64,000 nucleotides of DNA from JAGRCP01 sp942490705 (GTDB lineage Bacteria; Chloroflexota; Anaerolineae; Caldilineales; Caldilineaceae). Below the pieces are notes generated by a model. The model was not told the origin of the DNA, made no database searches, and saw only the letters and a program-made list of their open reading frames with translations. This document shows, in pieces, positions 42,942 through 50,743 of this stretch; positions within the stretch are counted from its first letter, which is position 1, and every line of letters starts with the position of its first letter. The translations under genes and the position numbers were made by a program. The stretch is taken from assembly GCA_942490705.1 (NCBI GenBank), contig CALNXY010000015.1, positions 1 through 64,000 of the forward strand, written 5' to 3'.

Positions 42942-44717
42942 TTGGCTGTCCAGGCACTAGATCAGAAACGCGAATTCACCGTCGAGAACGAAGTCGAATA
43001 CAATCGTTCGTCGTCGACGCGTTGGATTCTTTCCCACCTGATGCAGTACAAGATCTATCTGCTGGTCTTTGTGATCGCCAGCTTTGTGACGGCGATCCTC
43101 TTTTCGGCCATTCCGCGCCTGACCGGGATGGCTTTTGACGAGGTGCTCCAGCCCAACGCCAGCGCACGCAACCTGGGCCTGATTGCCCTGGCCATCTTCG
43201 GCGTTGTGATCCTGCGTGGTATTACGGATCTCATCAACGCCTTTTCGATTGAGATTCTCGGTCAGCGACTGGAGCGCGACGCGCGCGAAGAACTCTACAT
43301 CAGCCTGCTGGGCAAGAGTCAGACCTTTCATAACCGCCAGCGCGTAGGCGACATCATGGCGCGGGCCACAAACGACGTACGCCAGCTCAACCCCATGATG
43401 AACCCGGGCGTCGCGCTGATCATGGACTCGCTGATGGGCATCATCGCGCCCCTGCTCTTCATCGCCACGATTGATCCAGTCCTGCTGCTCTCCCCCGTGA
43501 TCTTTCTTTTCATCTTCTACTTCCTGCTGCGCGACTACATGCGCCGGCTCAACCCGGTGGCCGCCAGCATTCGTGAGGAGTTCGGCCTGCTCAACGCCAG
43601 CCTCAACGAGACGATCAGCGGCATCGAGGTGGTCAAGTCGACGGCGCAGGAGGCCCAAGAGAAGCGCAAGTTTTTCCAGCAGGCGTCGATTGTGCGCGAC
43701 TACTACGTCAAGGAAGGCCAGGTCCAGGCCCGCTATCTTCCCTTGCTCTTTTTTGCCTTTGCCCTGGCAGGGGCGTTTGCCCACGGCTATTGGCTCTTCA
43801 CGCAGGGTCAGATCAATGTCGGCGATCTGGTCGCCTACATGGGCCTCATGGGCATCCTGCGCTTCCCGACCTTTATCTCGATCTTTACCTTCTCCCTTGT
43901 TCAGCTGGGGCTGGCCGGGGCCGAGCGCATTCTCGAGCTCATGAGTGAAGAGACGGAGTTGGATGAAAACCGGGCAGGCTATGGCGAGGACATGCAGGGC
44001 GAGGTGGTCTTCGACCACGTCACCTTCGGCTTTGGGACCAAGCCGGTGCTGGAGGACATCTCTTTTCGCATCGAGCCGGGCCAGACCGTGGCGGTCGTCG
44101 GCCAGACCGGCTCCGGCAAGAGCACGTTAATCAAGCTGATCAATCGCATTTATGATGTGGACGACGGCAACATCCTGATCGACGGGGTCGATGTGCGTGG
44201 CTGGAATCTGGATCGGCTGCGCTCGCAGATCTCGACCATCGAGCAGGATGTCTTTCTCTTCTCCCGCTCCATCAGCGAGAACATTGCCTTTGGATTGGGT
44301 GAGCGTGCCACGGAAGAAGCGATTTACGCGGCTGCCGAAGACGCCCAGGCCCACGAGTTCATCAGCGGCTTTGCCGATGGCTACGCCACCGAGATCGGCG
44401 AGCGGGGCGTCACCCTTTCCGGCGGTCAGCGCCAGCGCCTGGCCATCGCACGGGCGCTGCTCACGGATCCGGCGATCCTCATGCTTGACGACTCGACCAG
44501 CGCCATCGACAGCGCCACCGAGGACCGGATCCAGCAGGCCATCAATCGGGTGCAAGACGGGCGCACAACGCTGCTAATCACCCATCGCCTCTCACAGATT
44601 CGACGCGCCGACAAGATCCTTGTCCTCCACCAGGGTCGCCTGATCGATCAGGGCACGCACGACGAACTAATGGAGCGCTGCCCGCTCTATCAACGGATAT
44701 TTGCACGGTACGAGTGA
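42942..44717 (+). CDS. ABC exporter half-transporter, degenerate-site subunit
   Basis: A 591-residue type IV ABC exporter (six-helix membrane domain then ATPase). The TTG at 42942 is used because AGGAG sits eight bases upstream; no ATG lies nearby in frame. The ATPase has Walker A VGQTGSGKST, Q-loop STIEQDVFLFS, consensus signature LSGGQRQR and Walker B ILMLDDSTSAID. The catalytic Glu after Walker B is Asp here. With the partner at 44824, which has a degenerate signature, this gives one consensus and one degenerate ATP site, as in heterodimeric multidrug exporters such as TM287/288 or BmrCD. Substrate unknown. Confidence 0.93.
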   Translation: MAVQALDQKREFTVENEVEYNRSSSTRWILSHLMQYKIYLLVFVIASFVTAILFSAIPRLTGMAFDEVLQPNASARNLGLIALAIFGVVILRGITDLINAFSIEILGQRLERDAREELYISLLGKSQTFHNRQRVGDIMARATNDVRQLNPMMNPGVALIMDSLMGIIAPLLFIATIDPVLLLSPVIFLFIFYFLLRDYMRRLNPVAASIREEFGLLNASLNETISGIEVVKSTAQEAQEKRKFFQQASIVRDYYVKEGQVQARYLPLLFFAFALAGAFAHGYWLFTQGQINVGDLVAYMGLMGILRFPTFISIFTFSLVQLGLAGAERILELMSEETELDENRAGYGEDMQGEVVFDHVTFGFGTKPVLEDISFRIEPGQTVAVVGQTGSGKSTLIKLINRIYDVDDGNILIDGVDVRGWNLDRLRSQISTIEQDVFLFSRSISENIAFGLGERATEEAIYAAAEDAQAHEFISGFADGYATEIGERGVTLSGGQRQRLAIARALLTDPAILMLDDSTSAIDSATEDRIQQAINRVQDGRTTLLITHRLSQIRRADKILVLHQGRLIDQGTHDELMERCPLYQRIFARYE

Positions 44718-44739
44718 TTGGATTTGGGATGGGGAAGTG

Positions 44740-44788
44740 CGGATTGAGAATTGTTCTTGTCGCAAACGCAAGTAGAATCCTCAATCCG
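44740..44788 (+). repeat. Hairpin between the two exporter genes
   Basis: CGGATTGAG (44740-44748) pairs with 44780-44788, with an inner CTTG/CAAG pair around CGCAAACG. It occupies the 106-base gap between the two ABC genes and could attenuate or process the message. Confidence 0.45.
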
Positions 44789-44823
44789 AAATCCACATTC
44801 CGCAATCAACCAACGGAGTTGCC

Positions 44824-46644
44824 ATGGGTTTCTTGATGGATGGTCTGGATGCAGAGGGGTATGACCGCAGCTATTCAGACCGCGCCCTGCTGAGCCGGAT
44901 CGGCGCCTATTTCAAAGTGCACCGCACAGCCATGCTGCTGGTCGCGCTGATGATCTTCTTGAGCTCGCTCATGGACGCGGCGCTGCCGGTGCTGATTGCG
45001 CGCGGCATCAACCAGGTTGCGGTCGACGGCGCTGCCAATCGCATCGGCCTGCTTGTCTTTGCGATTCTCATGTCCGGCGTGCTCGCCTGGTGCTTCAACT
45101 TTGTGCGCCAGTGGTTGACGGCGCGCACGGTGGGCAATGTTGTGCTGGAAGTGCGTGAGGACGCCTTCGACGCGGTCATGGCACGCGACATGTCCTTCTA
45201 TGATGAATTTTCTACCGGCAAGATCGTCTCACGCGTAACGTCGGACACCCAGGATTTCGCCACTGTCGTCACGCTCACGCTCAACCTGATGAGCCAGGTT
45301 CTGCTTGTGCTCATCATTTTCGTCATCCTCTTTACGATCAACGTGCAGCTGGCGCTGCTCGCGGCCGCAATCGCGCCCGTTGTGGTCATCACTGCGCTGG
45401 GCTTTCGACGCCTGGCGCGCGAGACGACCAAGCAGGCGCGGCGCGTCCTGGCCGAGGTCAATGCCAACGTCCAGGAATCAGTTACCGGTATCGCCGTCGC
45501 CAAGGCTTTTCGCCAGGAACAGACCATCTACCAGGCCTTTTCGCGGATCAATGAACTGTCGTATCAGATCAACTTGCGCCAGGGCTTTGTCTTCAGCGGC
45601 ATCTTCCCCGTCCTCAACACGATCGCCGGTATCGGCACCGCGCTGATTATCTACTTTGGCGGCCTTAGCGTGCTGGATGGCGTTGTTTCGCCCGGCGAGT
45701 GGTTTCTCTTTGTGGAGAGCATTGCGCTCTTCTGGTTTCCCCTTACGGGCATCGCCTCCTTCTGGAGCCAGTTTCAGCTTGGTCTGTCGGCGTCAGAGCG
45801 GGTCTTTGCCCTCATCGATGCCGAGCCGCGTATCACGCAAAGCGATGACCTGCCGGTTGAGGCGGTTGCCGGTCGCATCGAGTTTGACGACGTTCGCTTT
45901 GCCTATACCGACAAGGAGACCGTGCTCAACGGCTTCAATCTGATTATCCCGGCCGGCGAGACGGTGGCGCTGGTTGGCCATACCGGTGCGGGCAAATCCA
46001 GCCTGGGCAAGCTGGTGGCGCGCTTCTATGAGTTCCAGGCCGGCACGTTGCGCATCGACGACCGCGATATTCGCACCTTCGACTTGCCCTCCTACCGCCG
46101 CCATTTGGGCATCGTGCCCCAGTCGCCCTTCCTCTTCTCCGGCACGGTTGCGGACAACATTCGCTACGCCAAGGACGACGCCACCGACGAGGAGGTCGCG
46201 GAGGTGGCGCGCCGCATCGGTGGCGGCGACTGGCTCGATGCCCTGGAGTGGGGCATTGACACGCCGGTGGGTGAGGAAGGACGCGGCATCTCCATGGGGC
46301 AGCGGCAGCTGGTGGCGCTCGCCCGCGTCCTGATTCAGGATCCAAGCATCATCATTCTGGACGAAGCGACCGCCAGCGTCGATCCGCTGACGGAAGCACA
46401 GATTCAGGAGGGGTTGGATGAGGTCCTGAAGGAGCGTACGGCCATCGTCATCGCCCATCGCCTCTCAACCATCAAGGCGGCAGACCGCATCGTCGTGTTG
46501 AGTCAGGGTGAGATCATTGAAGAGGGGAACCACGACGAGCTCATGGCCGAGGGCGGGCACTATGCGGAGCTGTACAACACCTACTTCCGCCACCAGTCGC
46601 CCGACTATGACCCTGAGCTCGCCTTGCTAACCCTTGACAATTAA
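44824..46644 (+). CDS. ABC exporter half-transporter, partner subunit
   Basis: A 606-residue ABC exporter subunit with a six-helix membrane domain (about residues 35-330) and an ATPase domain with Walker A VGHTGAGKSS, Q-loop GIVPQSPFLFSG, Walker B IIILDEATASVD with the catalytic Glu, and H-loop IAHRLST. The signature motif is ISMGQRQL instead of LSGGQ, so the composite site it shares with the Asp-bearing partner is the degenerate one. The final residues LTLDN and the stop are encoded by the palindrome at 46634-46673. Confidence 0.93.
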   Translation: MGFLMDGLDAEGYDRSYSDRALLSRIGAYFKVHRTAMLLVALMIFLSSLMDAALPVLIARGINQVAVDGAANRIGLLVFAILMSGVLAWCFNFVRQWLTARTVGNVVLEVREDAFDAVMARDMSFYDEFSTGKIVSRVTSDTQDFATVVTLTLNLMSQVLLVLIIFVILFTINVQLALLAAAIAPVVVITALGFRRLARETTKQARRVLAEVNANVQESVTGIAVAKAFRQEQTIYQAFSRINELSYQINLRQGFVFSGIFPVLNTIAGIGTALIIYFGGLSVLDGVVSPGEWFLFVESIALFWFPLTGIASFWSQFQLGLSASERVFALIDAEPRITQSDDLPVEAVAGRIEFDDVRFAYTDKETVLNGFNLIIPAGETVALVGHTGAGKSSLGKLVARFYEFQAGTLRIDDRDIRTFDLPSYRRHLGIVPQSPFLFSGTVADNIRYAKDDATDEEVAEVARRIGGGDWLDALEWGIDTPVGEEGRGISMGQRQLVALARVLIQDPSIIILDEATASVDPLTEAQIQEGLDEVLKERTAIVIAHRLSTIKAADRIVVLSQGEIIEEGNHDELMAEGGHYAELYNTYFRHQSPDYDPELALLTLDN

Positions 46645-46673
46645 CAATTGACGATCGTCAATTATCAATTGCG
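46634..46673. repeat. AATTGAC-type palindrome supplying stops to two convergent genes
   Basis: The core AATTGACGATCGTCAATT (46646-46663) is a perfect 18-bp palindrome, flanked by further CAATT copies. On the plus strand it ends the exporter gene (TLDN, stop TAA 46642-46644), and on the minus strand it ends the amidase gene (AIDN, stop TGA at 46658-46660). Confidence 0.75.
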
Positions 46674-48019
46674 TACTGGTCCTGGACAAAGGGCAGCAGT
46701 CCGCATTCCTGCAAGCGCTCGAGCGGAGCGCGGAAGGTAACTTGGACCACGCCGGGGTGACGACCGATCTCGATCCCGCCGGTAATGGTGGCGCGATTCT
46801 TCACCTCCGGCACGGTCATGTCGAGTAGTTCTGCGGCACGCGCGAGCCCGTTGTCCGTGGCTGCGTTGAGATCCGGCCCCGTACCGATGACGGAGATCGG
46901 CGCGCTCTCTTCCAGAGCCGGCACATCCCATGCCGCCGCGATCTGCTCGGCGCGCTGGCGTTCCGCCGATGTGAGCGGTTTGGCCAGGAATGGCAGGTCC
47001 TCCTCAACGGGCAGCAAGATCGGTCCGTCAATCGCCAATCCCTTGATCACATGAACCTGTAGCGTCACGGTCCCCGAAACATCGCAGGTATGGCCGGCAA
47101 TTTCGCCATCCCCCTGCAAGGCATGCATGTCACCGAGATAGATGCCACCGCCGGGCGCCTTGACGGGGCAGATCAGAATCGCGCCGGCACGTGCGGCATC
47201 GATGTCCATGTGGCCGTCCGTCTTGTGCTGCTGCAATTGCTCGGCAGTGATGGCGTATTCGTGGGGCGCGCCGATCAGAAAGGCGCCGAAGTCACCGGCA
47301 TTGTGAGAGTCCGGAATCGGGTGAGACGGTGTTGTACCGAGCTGTCCCATAAATGGACGGAGGCGGGCGACCAGACCGACCAGGTCATGCGGGGCAAAGC
47401 TCAACACCGAGTTTTGGATGGAATTCTCCGGCGTTGCAGCATAGCGTTTGGCATCGGCGCCGATTTCCTCGGCCTTGGCCTGGGGCAGCGTCACGCCAAC
47501 TTGACGATTGTCGTCAAAAAAGATCGTGTACCCATTGGTGAAGGTAAAGGGCGCGGCGTCAGCGCCACACTTTGCGCAGCGGACTGACTCCTGACCGATT
47601 CCCTTGACAACCGTCTCAGGATAGAGCGTGCCGCACTCAGGACACTTGCCGGCCACATACGGATCGCCCAAAAAGCGACCATCCATGAATTGATCGTTGC
47701 CGGAAGCCGCGGCCAGCGAGGTGACGGTGATGTCCTTGATCCGAATAGCAATGGCGTCACCGACCTCTGCCCCGGCTACGGCGACGGGCTTGGTCACTTC
47801 ATGGCCGCCCCGAATCGCAGGCGTCAGCATGGGCCCCCAGCAGCCAGGTGTCGTGTTGGCAATGATGTGCCCGCCATCGCGTACCGGCCCAAGCATTGGT
47901 TTATTGGGGTCGAGGATGCCGTCAATGAACTCATCAACATAAACTGTTTCGTGACCTGTGCGGCTGTCGATACTCGCATCAGCGGTGGTCACAGGAGGTG
48001 ATTGGGTCGAAGTTGCCAT
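46658..48019 (-). CDS. Acetamidase/formamidase family protein with zinc ribbon insert
   Basis: A 453-residue FmdA/AmdA-family amidohydrolase, expected to release ammonia from short-chain amides. Family motifs include ANTTPGCWGPMLTPAI, SHPIPDSHNAGDFG, GGIYLGDMHALQGDGE and GTGPDLNAATDNG. An insertion at residues 126-151 carries CPEC and CAKC, 18 residues apart, a four-cysteine pattern expected to bind zinc. I do not recall this in the well-known family members. It is immediately downstream of a MoaD-like gene (stop and start separated by one base). The C-terminal AIDN comes from the repeat at 46634-46673. Confidence 0.88.
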   Translation of the reverse strand: MATSTQSPPVTTADASIDSRTGHETVYVDEFIDGILDPNKPMLGPVRDGGHIIANTTPGCWGPMLTPAIRGGHEVTKPVAVAGAEVGDAIAIRIKDITVTSLAAASGNDQFMDGRFLGDPYVAGKCPECGTLYPETVVKGIGQESVRCAKCGADAAPFTFTNGYTIFFDDNRQVGVTLPQAKAEEIGADAKRYAATPENSIQNSVLSFAPHDLVGLVARLRPFMGQLGTTPSHPIPDSHNAGDFGAFLIGAPHEYAITAEQLQQHKTDGHMDIDAARAGAILICPVKAPGGGIYLGDMHALQGDGEIAGHTCDVSGTVTLQVHVIKGLAIDGPILLPVEEDLPFLAKPLTSAERQRAEQIAAAWDVPALEESAPISVIGTGPDLNAATDNGLARAAELLDMTVPEVKNRATITGGIEIGRHPGVVQVTFRAPLERLQECGLLPFVQDQYAIDN

Positions 48020-48020
48020 G

Positions 48021-48314
48021 TTATGTTTCTCCGAATGTGGGTAGGGTGATTTCTACAGTCCGGCAAGCACCGCCGGCGATCGGGATGAGGAGAGCGAGTT
48101 CCTGACCATCCTGCAACGGTTCCTGAACCCCAATGTGAAGGCCTTGGCGCACGCATACTGCCTGCGCCAGCAAGTCTGCGGCGTCAGGATAGGCTGCCTG
48201 CAACTGTGCCAGGACGGCGGCTGGCGTTGCCCCGGCAGGCAACTCCAACACAAGACGCGTCTGACCGACCTTGGCCGCCAGTCCGGAGTTAAGCCGCACG
48301 TAGATGCGCATCAA
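48021..48314 (-). CDS. MoaD/ThiS-family small protein with C-terminal extension
   Basis: A 97-residue beta-grasp protein. RIYVRLNSGLAAKVGQ and LELPAGATPAAVLAQL fit the MoaD/ThiS fold, and the end LQDGQELALLIPIAGG matches the usual C-terminus, whose terminal Gly-Gly is activated for sulfur transfer. Here the Gly-Gly (81-82) is followed by 15 more residues (ACRTVEITLPTFGET), so the tail would have to be removed for sulfur-carrier activity. No molybdopterin or thiamine genes are adjacent. Stop and next start are one base apart, indicating translational coupling to the amidase-like gene. Confidence 0.8.
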   Translation of the reverse strand: MMRIYVRLNSGLAAKVGQTRLVLELPAGATPAAVLAQLQAAYPDAADLLAQAVCVRQGLHIGVQEPLQDGQELALLIPIAGGACRTVEITLPTFGET

Positions 48315-48463
48315 AGCATGCTCGCCTTCAACTTTGGAATCGTCAGTAAGTCAGTTGGGATGTGTCTACACTCTAACCGTGCACTATCGCAGATTGCGTG
48401 CCGTTCTGTCAGTAACTTATCCCTCACTGCGCTGTGTTCCCTGGGAGCCCAACGCAGCCTTGA

Positions 48464-50290
48464 TCAATTAGCCTTTTCGCGGCGGCGATTGGCGATCGAC
48501 TTATCACTGACGGTCGTGAAGTCTGCGGCCGGAGCCTCCATGGCGTACTCGTGTACGAACTCGTCAGCGACGGGAAGCGGCGCGCCGACTGGTACCGTGT
48601 CGCGCTCGGCAATGGCTTTGGCCATGCGTTTGGCGAAGTAGTAGATGCGGCGCAGATTCTCGACCATATCGGTTTCAATGCGATACGTCTCCAACCGGTT
48701 GTCCTCTTCGGCGACCAGGCGTTGAGACAAGTGTGTGTCCAGCGCGTCGGCCAGCCGGTTGATCTCTGGCTTGGCGTCGATCACAACTTGGGCCGTCACG
48801 GCAGAGTTGCGGTCAACAGCCTCCAGAGCCATCTCCACCGCCCAACAGACCTTCTTGTGCAGCTCGCCAATGGCCGCTTCCGTCGCCAGGCTGATGCGCA
48901 CGCCGTTGGCGATGCGCTCGCTGCCTGCTTCAACCAGGTTGGTTTCCACCATATCCCCAATATTCTCGATGTAGGTCGCTACGGACAAATAGTCGTGATG
49001 GAGCTCAACCTGTTCGTCGAGCAGGCGCTCCTGGGAAAGTTGGCCCAGGTAGCCAATGATGGCCGCGTGCAGGTTGTCCACATCGTGATCCATGTCCACG
49101 AGGCGATCGAGATCTTCTTCACTCCCGTTAATCACAGTGGGGATTGAATCCCAGACCATCTGCAAGGCACTGATGCCCATGCGTCCGATCTCCAGACGGA
49201 CTCGATCCAAGGCCAGTTCGGGCGTCTCAAGCAGGTTCTCATCCAGATATTTGGGCTGCAGAACCTGAGGCTCGGGCTGCGGACGCACGGGGACCAGCCA
49301 CTCCATCAGGCGGGCGATAGGCTTCGTGAACCAGATGAAAATGAGCGTGTTGCTGATGTTGAAAATGGTATGAGCATTGGCGATTTGACGCGGCGTCTCC
49401 GCTGCCAGCCTGGCGGGGCCGGTGAGGCCTTCGGCCACCGGCGAAATCGCACGCGTCATCTCCGCCAGTTGGTCGATGAAGCCAAACCACAGCATCACAC
49501 CCGCAACGTTGAAGAAGACGTGCACGAGTGCGGCCTGCACCGCGGCACGCGGTTTGCCCAGTGCTGCAAAAATCGCCGTAATACAGGTGCCAATATTGGC
49601 CCCGAAGATCAATGCAATGCCTGTGTCCAAAGTGATGAAGCCCTGGGAGGCAAGCACAATCACAACACCGGTGGTAGCCGATGAGCTTTGCACCAGAGCA
49701 GTGAAGGCCGCAGCGATCAAGATGGCCGGCAGCGCACCGTTGAGCTGCTGCATGAGCAAAATGAAGGGTTCGTAAGAGCGTAGCGGATGGGTTGCCTCAC
49801 TCATCATCTCCATACCGAAGAAGATAAGGCCCAGCCCCATCACCATGGCGCCGATCTGCTCCCAACGTTGGCTTTTGGTCGTGAAGAGTGTGAAGAAGCC
49901 AACGGCAACCATGACGAGCGCATACTTCGTCACGTCGAAGGCAATGATCTGGGCGGTGACGGTGGTGCCGATATTGGCACCCATGATAATGCCGATGGCC
50001 TGGACCAAGGTCATGAGGCCGGCGGTGATGAAGCCGACGACGAGCACCGTCGTCACCGAAGAGGACTGGATTACCGCAGTCACAAAGGCCCCGGCAGCCG
50101 CGGCTTTGAAGCGGTTGGTCGTTAGCGAGGCCAGCACATCCTTCATGCGTGGACCAGAGATATTCTTCAATGCATCGGTCATCATCTCCATACCGAAGAG
50201 AAAGATTGCCAATCCACCGGCGAGCCCTACCAGAATGGCGGCGACCGGTAGCGATTGGACAAGTTCCAGATTGGCGGAGGCAGGATCCAT
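48464..50290 (-). CDS. Na+/phosphate cotransporter with PhoU-like domain
   Basis: A 608-residue Na/Pi-cotransporter II (NptA-like) protein. The paired inverted repeats each carry the QSS motif: FVTAVIQSSSVTTVLVVGF and FTALVQSSSATTGVVIVL. About eight to nine membrane helices span residues 20-345. From about 380 to 570 lies a PhoU-like helical domain with the acidic EXXXD-type repeats (for example DLDRLVDMDHDVDNLHAAII and YIENIGDMVETNLVEAGSER). It imports phosphate using Na+. A Pho-box-like array (50457-50483) lies 167 bases upstream, in the region shared with the divergent lipoprotein gene, so phosphate control is likely. Confidence 0.92.
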   Translation of the reverse strand: MDPASANLELVQSLPVAAILVGLAGGLAIFLFGMEMMTDALKNISGPRMKDVLASLTTNRFKAAAAGAFVTAVIQSSSVTTVLVVGFITAGLMTLVQAIGIIMGANIGTTVTAQIIAFDVTKYALVMVAVGFFTLFTTKSQRWEQIGAMVMGLGLIFFGMEMMSEATHPLRSYEPFILLMQQLNGALPAILIAAAFTALVQSSSATTGVVIVLASQGFITLDTGIALIFGANIGTCITAIFAALGKPRAAVQAALVHVFFNVAGVMLWFGFIDQLAEMTRAISPVAEGLTGPARLAAETPRQIANAHTIFNISNTLIFIWFTKPIARLMEWLVPVRPQPEPQVLQPKYLDENLLETPELALDRVRLEIGRMGISALQMVWDSIPTVINGSEEDLDRLVDMDHDVDNLHAAIIGYLGQLSQERLLDEQVELHHDYLSVATYIENIGDMVETNLVEAGSERIANGVRISLATEAAIGELHKKVCWAVEMALEAVDRNSAVTAQVVIDAKPEINRLADALDTHLSQRLVAEEDNRLETYRIETDMVENLRRIYYFAKRMAKAIAERDTVPVGAPLPVADEFVHEYAMEAPAADFTTVSDKSIANRRREKAN

Positions 50291-50456
50291 GGACGGCTTT
50301 TCTCCTCGGAGTTAATCGGCCGCAATCAGGATAGGCATGCGGCCACAATGCTGACATACGTCAACTAGAAGCCGCCCGAATCGACGGGGGCTGCGTGGCG
50401 TAGGCAATGACTTCGGACGACGCCCGTCAGTGAGGATGGGAGCTTGACAGGCACGA

Positions 50457-50483
50457 TTAACAAGAGATTAACGAATGTTAACG
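50457..50483 (+). promoter_or_regulatory. Pho-box-like repeats
   Basis: TTAACA (50457), TTAACG (50468) and TTAACG (50478) form direct repeats in steps of 11 and 10 bp. Direct repeats of TT(A/T)AC-type hexamers at one helical turn are bound by PhoB/PhoP-family regulators, and the same hexamers occur upstream of pstS. Orientation favours the lipoprotein gene, while the Na/Pi transporter lies divergently. Confidence 0.55.
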
Positions 50484-50488
50484 CATTA

Positions 50489-50518
50489 TTGGTTTCACGT
50501 CCAGCGCGTTCATATAAA
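50489..50518 (+). promoter_or_regulatory. Candidate promoter for the lipocalin-like gene
   Basis: TTGGTT (50489-50494) and TATAAA (50513-50518) are spaced by 18 bases, just downstream of the Pho-box-like repeats. Confidence 0.35.
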
Positions 50519-50743
50519 GTGGGTGCACCCCAAGATTTGGGGAACTGCCCAAGAGAAAGCGACCCGTCCGTTCGTAGACCGCCGCCCAAATGGATTGCAT
50601 CCCATATGAAACCCAGCGGCCCCAAATGTGCGCACGATGAGATCGGACGGGGGCGTACAGAGTTAGCGCGGTCCGGCGCTTACTATGTGACAAATAACAC
50701 AAACGCTTTCCGTCCACAGTATGACGCTGGAAATGAGGAAATG

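Larger units (their letters stand above)
50291..50743. other. Divergent regulatory region with Pho-box-like repeats
   Basis: These 453 bp separate the Na/Pi transporter and lipocalin-like genes. They hold three TTAAC hexamers in 10-11 bp steps (50457-50483) and a plus-strand promoter candidate (50489-50518), leaving a leader of about 220 bases before 50744. The open frame that runs from 50444 into the lipoprotein gene is low in protein character and includes the repeats, so it is not used. Confidence 0.6.

Noticed and set aside
50444..50740. N-terminal extension of the lipocalin-like protein by about 100 codons
   Set aside because: A lipoprotein leader begins at 50744 with a ribosome binding site, and the extension reads through Pho-box-like repeats.
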